Shown piece by piece: positions 1 through 5,318 of a DNA stretch of 5,318 bases; the stretch's first letter is position 1; every line of letters begins with the position of its first letter. The notes beneath the pieces are model-generated. The model was given only the letters and a program-made list of their open reading frames with translations. It ran no database searches and was not told where the DNA came from. The stretch covers positions 1 to 5,318 of the forward strand of contig WFVP01000232.1 of assembly GCA_015491595.1 (NCBI GenBank). The letters are read 5' to 3'. The translations under genes and the position numbers were made by a program. The stretch is from Anaerolineales bacterium (lineage in GTDB: Bacteria; Chloroflexota; Anaerolineae; Anaerolineales; DRMV01).

Positions 1-1372
1 CCGCCATCCCGCGCCGCCTCCCCGCCCGGGCCACGATTACTGGATGCCCCTCCCCTCCCTGCTGGCCGCATTGGGCACGCAGATGGCCTTCTGGACTTCC
101 CACGCCTATGCCCGCGTGCGTTTTCCCTTCCTCCTGCTGGCCCTGTTCATCCCCGCCTTCACCGCAGGGCTCGCCTACCGGTGGACGAAGGACGCCCGCA
201 TCACCCTCTGGGCCATGGTGCTCAGCATGGCCTCCGGGTTCTTCCTGCCGTACCTGCCCGCGGTGGATGCCTTCACGCCCATGATGCTGCTGGGAGCCGG
301 ATATTTCCTCCTGCTCTTGCACGCGCCGATGTGTCCACGCCGCGCCTTCCTGCTGGGCCTGGTCTCCGGCCTCATCCACCTGACCCGAAACGAAGGGCCC
401 CTCTGGCTCCTGGTGGCCATCCTCGCGCTGGGCTTCACATCCCGGGGTCGGGTCCTCCGCTCCGGGCTTGCCCTGGCCATGGGATACCTGCTGGTGCTCC
501 TTCCCTGGTGGACCCGCAACCTCCTGGCCTTTGGGACCCCCTTTCCTGCCTCCCTGGACCACCTCCTCTGGCTCACCCATTACAACGACCTCTTCCTCTA
601 TCCGCCCCAACAACTCTCCTTCCCTCGCTGGTGGCACGCGGGGCCTGAAACCTGGTTCGCCCTTTGGCGCCAGGCCTTGAGCGTCAACCTTCAGACCACC
701 CTGGCCGTACAGGCGGAGATTGCGGGTTTCCCCTGGCTTTTGTGGGGCCTGTGGGCTCGTCGCCGGGACCTCCTCACCCGGGTCTGGCTGGGCCTCTATC
801 TCGGTCTCCTGGCCACCATGACCCTGGTCTTCCCCGCACCGGGGGCTCGCGGAGGATTCTTCCATGCCGTGGCCGGCCTACAACCCCTCACCTGGGTGCT
901 CATCGCCCAGGGGATGGAGCGGTTCTTCGTCTGGGGAACGGTCCGGCGCGGCTGGCACGCCCACCAGGCCCGTTGGATACTGGGAGGCGGCCTGGGCGTC
1001 CTGCTGCTCGCCCTGACCCTGGTTGTGACCTCACGGCGACTCCGTACGTGGAACACCCCTGAGGAGGTCTACACGCAAGTCGCGCAGGTCATCCGCCAGC
1101 GTGTTCCCCAGGTTCGCCCCTGCCCCATCCTGGTCAACGACCCACCTTCATGGGCATGGGGTCGCCCCACCTGGCCCGCGCTGGTGGTACCCTCCGGCGG
1201 AAGGGAAGCCGTGGCTGCGGCCGCGCGCGATTACGGAGCCTGCCTGCTCCTCCTGGAACCCAACCACCCACCCGAACTTCGGGACTGGTACCGGCAACCC
1301 CAAGACTGGGGGCCTTTTCACTACCTGACGTCGTACGCGGGCACGCACATCTTCATCGTGAAGACGAAGTGA
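1..1372 (+). CDS. GT39/ArnT-like polytopic membrane glycosyltransferase, 5'-truncated by the window edge
   Basis: Probably an integral membrane glycosyltransferase of the GT39/ArnT-like class, which transfers sugars from a lipid-linked donor on the outer face of the membrane. The frame is open to the window's first bases. The residues before the first ATG (position 44) read HDYW and run into MPLPSLLAALG, which resembles the donor-side loop of this class, so that Met is probably internal and the N-terminal part with the catalytic acidic residues is missing. Counting from that Met (442 residues), about nine hydrophobic segments lie near 24-44, 53-71, 78-93, 102-128, 139-156, 228-237, 243-263, 275-290 and 310-328. 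Motifs include HLTRNEG (112-118) and PWWTRN (154-159). Residues 335-442 are a soluble tail containing NDPP (365-368), probably outside the membrane. It stops at TGA and converges on nuoN. Substrate unknown; a non-enzymatic membrane protein of the same fold remains possible. Confidence 0.72.
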   Translation, partial: RHPAPPPRPGHDYWMPLPSLLAALGTQMAFWTSHAYARVRFPFLLLALFIPAFTAGLAYRWTKDARITLWAMVLSMASGFFLPYLPAVDAFTPMMLLGAGYFLLLLHAPMCPRRAFLLGLVSGLIHLTRNEGPLWLLVAILALGFTSRGRVLRSGLALAMGYLLVLLPWWTRNLLAFGTPFPASLDHLLWLTHYNDLFLYPPQQLSFPRWWHAGPETWFALWRQALSVNLQTTLAVQAEIAGFPWLLWGLWARRRDLLTRVWLGLYLGLLATMTLVFPAPGARGGFFHAVAGLQPLTWVLIAQGMERFFVWGTVRRGWHAHQARWILGGGLGVLLLALTLVVTSRRLRTWNTPEEVYTQVAQVIRQRVPQVRPCPILVNDPPSWAWGRPTWPALVVPSGGREAVAAAARDYGACLLLLEPNHPPELRDWYRQPQDWGPFHYLTSYAGTHIFIVKTK

Positions 1373-1413
1373 GGGGCGGCAGGCCTCTTCCGCGCCTCGA
1401 ACGCGAAACGCAC

Positions 1414-1443
1414 GAAGGGGCCGGCACGGTCACCGGCCCCTTC
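1414..1443. terminator. Hairpin between convergent genes, probable bidirectional terminator
   Basis: The arms GAAGGGGCCGG (1414-1424) and CCGGCCCCTTC (1433-1443) pair perfectly over 11 bp around an 8-nt loop. The hairpin lies 41 bp after the plus-strand stop codon and 45 bp after the nuoN stop, in the only gap between converging genes, which suits a terminator working in both directions. Neither side has a clean run of U after the stem (TTCATG on plus, GTGCGTTTCG on minus), so it is not a textbook intrinsic terminator. A T-run also follows the nuoN stop directly (minus strand, around 1479-1489) but has no stem. Confidence 0.6.
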
Positions 1444-1488
1444 ATGCAAGCCCATCCAGAACGAGCAGGAGGGGTGGGAAAAACGTTT

Positions 1489-2940
1489 TCAGCCGCCCAT
1501 CAGGGTTCGGGCTGCCCATTCACCCCAGGCAAACCAGGGGGCAAAGACCAAGCCCATAACCACGATGAGCACCGACAGCACGCCCAGGGCCGCGGCTTGC
1601 ACGCGCGGCACACGGACCGGCCGGTGCATTTCCTCCTCGGGCGCGTCGTACACGTACGCCACTTTGAGCACGATGAGGTAGTAGTACAGGCCCACAATGG
1701 CGTTGAGCACGCCCACGATGGCCAGCCAGATGAGGCCCGCCTCCACCGCGGCGGTGAACACCCACACCTTGGCCACAAAGCCGGAGAAGGGCGGCACACC
1801 GGCCAGGGAGAGGAAGGCGGTCATCAAAAAGAGGGCCAGCAGAGGCGAGCGCTTGTACAGGCCCGCTAAGGAGCGGATTTCCGAAGTCCCCCCGGCGCTC
1901 TCCAGGGCCACCACCACGCCGAAGGCCACCAGGTTGGTAAGCAGGTAGACCACCAGGTAGAACACCGCCGCGGTCACGCCCAGATGGGAAGCCGCGACCA
2001 CGCCGATGAGGATGTAGCCCGCATGGGCAATAGAGGAGTAAGCCAGGAGACGCTTCAGGTTGCGTTGCGCCAGGGCCAGGAAGTTCCCCACCGTCATGGT
2101 GGCGGCGGCCATAGCCGCGAGGAAGGCGCCCCACCAGGGGAGGGTGCTCCCGGGGAGGGCGGCCAGCAAAAAGCGCACCAACACCGCGAAGCCCGCGGCT
2201 TTGGAAGCCGTGGAGAGATAAGCCGCGATGGGCGTGGGCGCGCCCGTGTACACGTCCGGCGCCCAGAAGTGGAAGGGCACCGCCGCCACCTTGAAGGCGA
2301 ATCCCGCCAGCACCAGGAGCAACACCGCCACCGTCATCCACACGGGCCAGGTGGCCTGCTGAAGTCCGGCCACCACACCGGCGAAATCCGTGGCCCCTGC
2401 CAGACCGTACAGCAGGGTCATGCCGTACACCAACACCGCCGAAGCCAGCGCGCCGAAGAGCATGTACTTGAAGCCCGCTTCCGCGGAAGCCCGGTCCTTG
2501 GGATAGAACCCGGCCATGACGTACAGAGGGATGGATGCCGTCTCCACGGCCAGGAACACCATGATGAGGTTGTTGGCCATGGCCATGAGCATCATCCCCA
2601 GGGTGCTGGTGAGCAAAAGGAGGTAGAACGCCCCTTTGTCGCCCAGGTGGGGGACGTCCATCGCCAGGAGCGCGGTCACCAGCGCGCCCACCAGGAACAG
2701 CATGCGGAAGACAAAGCTGTATCCGTCATGGCGCAAGATGCCACCCCAGACCACCTGGGACCCGGAGGGTTGGGCCAGGGCCAGACTGAGGGCCAACACG
2801 GCCACCAGGCCCAGGGCCGTCCATACACCCAATTTCCGCCGGGGATGCCAGAGCAGGTCCAGCAGCATCACCAGGCCCATGAGGACCAACAGAGCCAGTT
2901 CCGGCAACAGGGCTTGCAAATCGCTCAGGGGAAGGCTCAT
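1489..2940 (-). CDS. nuoN: NADH-quinone oxidoreductase subunit N (complex I antiporter-like subunit)
   Basis: Membrane subunit of complex I, one of the Mrp-antiporter-like subunits that move protons when quinone is reduced. The 483-residue length is normal for NuoN. About 14 hydrophobic segments are visible. The proton-path residues are all in place: Glu133 (AVETASIPLY), Lys158 (GFKYM), Lys217 (FAFKVAAVPFHFWAPDVY), Lys247 (STASKAAG) and Lys391 in TM12 (GFVAKVWVF). The broken-helix motif PFHFWAPDVYTGAPTP (222-237) and YSSIAHAGY (301-309) are typical of NuoN and separate it from NuoL and NuoM. The start is well supported: GGAGGAG (plus positions 2947-2953) lies 6 nt before ATG. It follows the nuoM stop by 46 bp and is the last gene of the operon, as nuoN usually is. 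No defects seen. Confidence 0.97.
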   Translation of the reverse strand: MSLPLSDLQALLPELALLVLMGLVMLLDLLWHPRRKLGVWTALGLVAVLALSLALAQPSGSQVVWGGILRHDGYSFVFRMLFLVGALVTALLAMDVPHLGDKGAFYLLLLTSTLGMMLMAMANNLIMVFLAVETASIPLYVMAGFYPKDRASAEAGFKYMLFGALASAVLVYGMTLLYGLAGATDFAGVVAGLQQATWPVWMTVAVLLLVLAGFAFKVAAVPFHFWAPDVYTGAPTPIAAYLSTASKAAGFAVLVRFLLAALPGSTLPWWGAFLAAMAAATMTVGNFLALAQRNLKRLLAYSSIAHAGYILIGVVAASHLGVTAAVFYLVVYLLTNLVAFGVVVALESAGGTSEIRSLAGLYKRSPLLALFLMTAFLSLAGVPPFSGFVAKVWVFTAAVEAGLIWLAIVGVLNAIVGLYYYLIVLKVAYVYDAPEEEMHRPVRVPRVQAAALGVLSVLIVVMGLVFAPWFAWGEWAARTLMGG

Positions 2941-2946
2941 CGCTTA

Positions 2947-2953
2947 CTCCTCC
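2947..2953 (-). promoter_or_regulatory. Strong Shine-Dalgarno site of nuoN
   Basis: GGAGGAG on the minus strand lies 6 nt before the nuoN ATG. It fixes the start at 2940 and indicates independent ribosome loading despite the short 46-bp gap after nuoM. Confidence 0.85.
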
Positions 2954-2986
2954 AGTCGGCCGTAATCGAAACTGCGCGGCGTTGCC

Positions 2987-4453
2987 TTACTTCAACAATT
3001 GCAGCACGTACTCGGTGCCCACATGCACCCAGGGCGTCATCATCTTGGGGAACCAGCCAATCCCGATGAGGAAAGCGCAGAGCACGGCCAGGGCCACTTT
3101 GTCGTAAACGAGCAATCCGGGAACGTCCTGGAATTCCTCCCGCAGTTCGCCGAAGAACACCCGCCAAGCCACCCGCAGGATGTAGCTGGCCGTGACCACG
3201 ATGGAAATCACCGCCACAATGGCGATCCAGGGCTCATACTTCCACACCCCCATGAAAATGGGGAACTCGGCGATGAATCCCGAGAATCCCGGCATACCCA
3301 TGGAGGTCAGGCCGCCGATGATGAAGGCTACTGCGGCCCAGGGGAGTTTCTTGATGAAGCCGCCCAGGCTGGGAATGTGCCGGGTATGGGCCCGGTCGTA
3401 CACCATCCCCACCACGGCGAAGAAGAGGGCCGTCATCACCCCGTGGGAGAACATCTGGATACCCGCGCCCAGGAAGCCGTAATAGTTCAGGGTCGCGAAA
3501 CCCATGAGCACCAGGCCCATGTGGGAGACGGACGAGAAGCCGATGACGTACTTGAAATCCTGCTGCACCGAAGCGATGAAGGCGCCGTAGACCACGTTGA
3601 CCAGGGTGAGGAGGATGATCCAGGGCAGGTGGAACTTGGCCCCTTCGGGCATCATCATGATGCCCAGGCGCAATGCGGCGAACGCGCCCAGTTTCATAAG
3701 CACACCCGCGTGGAACATGGAGACGGCCGTTGGCGCGGCCACGTGACCGTCAGGGCTCCAGTTGTGCACAGGGAAAATACCGCCCAGCACGGCAAAACCG
3801 AAGAAGACCACCGGGAACCAAAGCTTCTGAAAGGCCACCGGAAAGGCCACCTTCTCCAGCTCCAGCAGGTCGAAGGTGAGGTAACCCAGCTGGGCCTTGG
3901 CCTGGAACACCATGGCCAGCGCGCCCACCAGGGCCAGCACCGACCCGACGAACAGGTAGAGGGTGAGCTTCATCCCCGCGTATTCCCGGGTCTTCTTCCA
4001 TCCCCAAATCACGATGAGCAGGTACATGGGAAAGACGGCAATCTCGTAGAAGAAGAACAGCGTGAACAGGTCCAGGGAGGCGAAAACCCCAAAGACGCCC
4101 GTGGCCAGGATGAAAAGCAGGCCGAAGAACTCCCGGATGCGGGGCATGTTCCAGGAGATGAGCACGCCGGTGAAGATGACGATACCCGTGAGCAGGACCA
4201 GGGGCGCGCTCATGCCGTCCACGCCCACGTGGTAGGAAATGCCCAAGGCAGGCAGCCAGGGCGACTTCTGTACGAACTGATATCCTCCCTGGGCCAGGTC
4301 GTAGTTCAGGTAAATCCAGCCCGAAAGCAAGAAGGCCACCAGACCCGTGAGCAAGGCCAGCACCTTGACCGTCTGGTCCTTCATGCGGGGGATGATGAGG
4401 AACACCCCGCCCACCACCATGGGGAGGAAGATGAGAATCGTCAATGGAGACAT
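2987..4453 (-). CDS. nuoM: NADH-quinone oxidoreductase subunit M (complex I antiporter-like subunit), variant lacking the TM7 lysine
   Basis: Antiporter-like membrane subunit of complex I, 488 residues, normal for NuoM, with about 14 hydrophobic segments. Family marks: HVGVDGMSAPLVLLTG (75-90), FFFYEIAVFPMYLLI (133-147) with Glu137 at the place of the essential TM5 Glu144 of E. coli NuoM, Lys254 in TM8 (GVLMKLGAF), and Glu396 in TM12 (GFIAEFPIF). The TM7 region reads GFAVLGGIFPVHNWSPDGH (219-237). Set without gaps against the E. coli stretch AFAVKMPVVPLHGWLPDAH, the TM7 lysine (Lys234) falls on Leu223 (codon CTG at 3787-3785) and the following Pro on Gly225. It is therefore a divergent NuoM paralogue; whether it pumps through TM7 is uncertain. 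ATG at 4453 is preceded by GAGGGA about 8 nt upstream. The gene follows the DUF2442 gene by 39 bp and precedes nuoN. Confidence 0.95.
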   Translation of the reverse strand: MSPLTILIFLPMVVGGVFLIIPRMKDQTVKVLALLTGLVAFLLSGWIYLNYDLAQGGYQFVQKSPWLPALGISYHVGVDGMSAPLVLLTGIVIFTGVLISWNMPRIREFFGLLFILATGVFGVFASLDLFTLFFFYEIAVFPMYLLIVIWGWKKTREYAGMKLTLYLFVGSVLALVGALAMVFQAKAQLGYLTFDLLELEKVAFPVAFQKLWFPVVFFGFAVLGGIFPVHNWSPDGHVAAPTAVSMFHAGVLMKLGAFAALRLGIMMMPEGAKFHLPWIILLTLVNVVYGAFIASVQQDFKYVIGFSSVSHMGLVLMGFATLNYYGFLGAGIQMFSHGVMTALFFAVVGMVYDRAHTRHIPSLGGFIKKLPWAAVAFIIGGLTSMGMPGFSGFIAEFPIFMGVWKYEPWIAIVAVISIVVTASYILRVAWRVFFGELREEFQDVPGLLVYDKVALAVLCAFLIGIGWFPKMMTPWVHVGTEYVLQLLK

Positions 4454-4492
4454 CGCTCTTCCCTCGTCAAAGGATGATGAGATAAACGAATC
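4454..4492 (-). promoter_or_regulatory. Leader between the DUF2442 stop and nuoM, with nuoM ribosome site
   Basis: This 39-bp gap carries GAGGGA about 8 nt before the nuoM ATG (the GAGG core is the complement of plus positions 4462-4465). I see no convincing promoter boxes and no terminator hairpin, so nuoM is probably read through from the upstream genes across the small-gene pair. Confidence 0.6.
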
Positions 4493-4822
4493 CTACAAAG
4501 TTTCGTCTGACTTACGGTTCTTCTGCTTCCTCGTGGCTAACCAACGCCGTAAGGATTCAGGGGATTCACCCGATTTTCGTCCCAGCAACAGCCCTTCCAC
4601 ACTCAAATCCTCATCTAAGTCGGGCCAGTGCAGGTAAGCACCATCGGCCAGTAACACGACCTTTGCCCGCTCCTCAGGCGACCCATGCCATAGACGGGGA
4701 TACCAAACCAGAGGGACGCTCAAAACCCGTCCATCCTGCAATTCCACGATGAGCGAATCTTCCGTCACACGAACCTGAGTCGCTCTCGCTTCTTGCATCT
4801 CAATCACGGCCAAAGAACGCAT
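4493..4822 (-). CDS. DUF2442 family protein
   Basis: Small soluble protein of the DUF2442 family, 109 residues with the start chosen here; biochemical function unknown. Visible marks: VTEDSLIVELQDGR (19-32), VPLVWYPRLW (36-45) and HWPDLDEDLSVEGLLLGR (65-82), ending in a basic tail rich in Lys and Arg (92-104). DUF2442 genes commonly pair with DUF4160 genes, as here, in an arrangement like a toxin-antitoxin unit; which partner would be which is not known to me. Three ATGs are possible. The one at 4822 is preferred because GGAGG lies 6 nt upstream and it gives the usual short leader before the conserved part. The ATG at 4870 has only an unconserved leader; the ATG at 4798, 1 nt past the DUF4160 stop, has no clear ribosome site. 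The gene overlaps DUF4160 by 23 bp, so translation is probably coupled. Confidence 0.86.
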   Translation of the reverse strand: MRSLAVIEMQEARATQVRVTEDSLIVELQDGRVLSVPLVWYPRLWHGSPEERAKVVLLADGAYLHWPDLDEDLSVEGLLLGRKSGESPESLRRWLATRKQKNRKSDETL

Positions 4823-5039
4823 ACCAAGCCTCCAAGAATTCTTGCTGAAATTGCTCGACCAATCGAGCAATCTCGTTCAATTCATGAGCACGAAATCCTC
4901 CCGTCTTGGCCAAGGATATCGGATCCAGCCAGAATTTTGCCACACGATCCTCTCGTTGCACATGAATGTGCGGTGGTTCACCATAGTCTAAAGAGACAAA
5001 GAAGAAGCGATACGGACCTATACGCTTAACCGTGGGCAT
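4800..5039 (-). CDS. DUF4160 family protein
   Basis: Small soluble protein of 79 residues, the full usual length of the DUF4160 family; function unknown. Marks in order: MPTVKRIGPYRFFF at the start, EPPHIHV (21-27) with two histidines, KFWLDP (35-40), GGFRAHELNEI (47-57) and FLEAWYAFFG (68-77). The start at 5039 gives the standard N-terminus and lies 4 nt after the stop codon of the upstream NuoM-type gene. No strong ribosome site is seen (only GGTGGCGGG overlapping that stop), so it may be translated by ribosomes finishing the upstream gene. DUF4160 and DUF2442 genes often travel as a pair, as here. This gene and its partner are much less GC-rich than the nuo genes and use codons such as TTA (Leu17), consistent with acquisition from elsewhere. 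Confidence 0.88.
   Translation of the reverse strand: MPTVKRIGPYRFFFVSLDYGEPPHIHVQREDRVAKFWLDPISLAKTGGFRAHELNEIARLVEQFQQEFLEAWYAFFGRD
4829..4833 (-). promoter_or_regulatory. Shine-Dalgarno site deciding the DUF2442 start
   Basis: GGAGG on the minus strand lies 6 nt before the ATG at 4822, inside the last codons of the DUF4160 gene, where it also encodes part of the LEAW motif. Since LEAW recurs in DUF4160 proteins as I remember them, the match could partly be a coding coincidence. Confidence 0.55.
4850..4871. repeat. Perfect 9-bp inverted repeat with 4-nt loop inside the DUF4160 gene
   Basis: The arms ATTGCTCGA (4850-4858) and TCGAGCAAT (4863-4871) are exact reverse complements around CCAA. 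The repeat lies within the DUF4160 coding sequence (residues IARLVEQ), 27 bp upstream of the chosen DUF2442 start and 16 bp from its ribosome site. In the transcript it could fold into a compact stem-loop; as DNA it looks like an operator-sized palindrome. Whether it does either is inference. Confidence 0.55.
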
Positions 5040-5043
5040 CGCT

Positions 5044-5318
5044 TTAACCCGCCACCAGCGCCACCAATGCCACCATGCTGCGATGAATCACGTCCAACAG
5101 CGTCAGGGGCCAGATCCCCAGGACCAACATCAGCACCATGAGGGGCGCGATGACCAGCACCTCGCGCACGGTCATGTCGGGCAACCGGGCCCATTTTTCC
5201 ACCAGAGGGCTGAAGAGGGCATGCTTAATGCCCTTGAGGATGTAGGCACCGGTGAAGAGCAAACCCACCAGGCTGATGGCCGTGAACAGGGGGAGTACGG
5301 GCCAGGCCCCCCGCACGA
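5044..5318 (-). CDS. nuoM: NuoM-type complex I subunit, C-terminal end only (start beyond the window)
   Basis: The last 91 or so codons of an antiporter-like complex I subunit; the gene continues past position 5318, and the frame is open to the edge. Visible: a hydrophobic segment followed by GAYILKGIKHALFSP, as at the end of TM13 in NuoM, then a short loop with DMTVREVLVIAPLMVLML and GIWPLTLLDVI, the usual final helix of NuoM. NuoL would instead continue into the long lateral helix, so NuoM is the better match, although with this short piece NuoL or another family member is not excluded. Downstream lies a second, complete NuoM-type gene, so the operon seems to carry two. The stop TAA at 5046-5044 is followed after 4 nt by the DUF4160 start. 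Confidence 0.85.
   Translation of the reverse strand, partial: VRGAWPVLPLFTAISLVGLLFTGAYILKGIKHALFSPLVEKWARLPDMTVREVLVIAPLMVLMLVLGIWPLTLLDVIHRSMVALVALVAG

Noticed and set aside
44..1372. ATG at 44 as the true start of the GT39-like gene
   Set aside because: The frame is open further upstream to the window edge and the residues before the Met continue a recognisable loop, so it is more likely internal.
1478..1490. Palindromic AAAACGTTTT next to the nuoN stop
   Set aside because: No loop is possible for a stable RNA hairpin and it overlaps the stop codon; probably chance, although the T-run may help transcription end.
1984..3069. A 361-codon open frame on the plus strand opposite nuoN
   Set aside because: The same antisense effect of a GC-rich membrane-protein gene; low-complexity His/Gly/Glu composition and no plausible start context.
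2999..4477. A 492-codon open frame on the plus strand exactly opposite nuoM, rich in His, Glu, Gln and Gly
   Set aside because: It is codon-on-codon antisense to nuoM. Hydrophobic sense codons (CTG, GTG, CTC, GCC, TTC) read as Gln, His, Glu, Gly and Glu backwards, and the GC-rich gene rarely uses the sense codons (TTA, CTA, TCA) that would give antisense stops. No protein family resemblance.
4823..4870. Longer DUF2442 form starting at 4870
   Set aside because: It adds 16 residues with no family resemblance, and its ATG lies inside the inverted repeat with no ribosome site.
4905..4914. 10-bp palindrome CTTGGCCAAG in DUF4160
   Set aside because: Short perfect palindromes of this size occur by chance and nothing around it suggests a binding site.
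4958..4971. Inverted repeat GCACAT-GA-ATGTGC in DUF4160
   Set aside because: A short 6-bp stem with a 2-nt loop, too small to fold on its own, and its sequence encodes the conserved HIHV motif.
4454..5043. Insertion sequence or composite transposon explaining the small-gene pair
   Set aside because: No transposase, terminal inverted repeats or integrase site is present; only the two small genes and a 7-bp repeat that also occurs at nuoN.

Overview
The window comes from a GC-rich bacterial chromosome. It holds the 3' end of a complex I (NADH:quinone oxidoreductase) operon on the minus strand, converging on an unrelated membrane-protein gene on the plus strand. Two NuoM-type genes followed by nuoN, next to a GT39-like polytopic protein with a soluble C-terminal domain, fit a Chloroflexota (Anaerolineae-like) genome. 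That assignment rests on recalled family resemblance and is only moderately secure.

Layout. Positions 1-1372 (+) encode a polytopic membrane protein resembling the GT39/ArnT-type glycosyltransferases. Its true start lies before the window. Positions 1373-1488 form a 116-bp convergent intergenic gap with an 11-bp perfect hairpin, probably a terminator shared by both strands. On the minus strand, read in the direction of transcription, come: the C-terminal end of a NuoM-type subunit (5318-5044, start outside the window), a DUF4160 gene (5039-4800), a DUF2442 gene (4822-4493, overlapping the previous gene), a complete NuoM-type gene (4453-2987) and nuoN (2940-1489). All spacings on that strand are 4-46 bp or overlaps, so the five genes look like one transcript. 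No gap exceeds 300 bases.

How they work together. The NuoM and NuoN proteins are antiporter-like proton-pumping membrane subunits of complex I. The DUF4160/DUF2442 pair is a small accessory module of the kind found next to each other in many genomes, with a toxin-antitoxin-like arrangement but no function I can state. It sits inside the respiratory operon between two core subunit genes and is clearly less GC-rich (about 52% by hand count over 4501-5040, against 63-80% in sampled lines of the nuo genes), which suggests later insertion.

Most notable points: (1) the inserted DUF4160/DUF2442 pair in a nuo operon; (2) the complete NuoM lacks the TM7 lysine of the family (Leu223 at that place) while keeping the TM5 Glu, TM8 Lys and TM12 Glu; (3) two NuoM-type genes in series, as expected for a complex I with an extra antiporter-like subunit; (4) a perfect 9-bp inverted repeat just upstream of the DUF2442 start.
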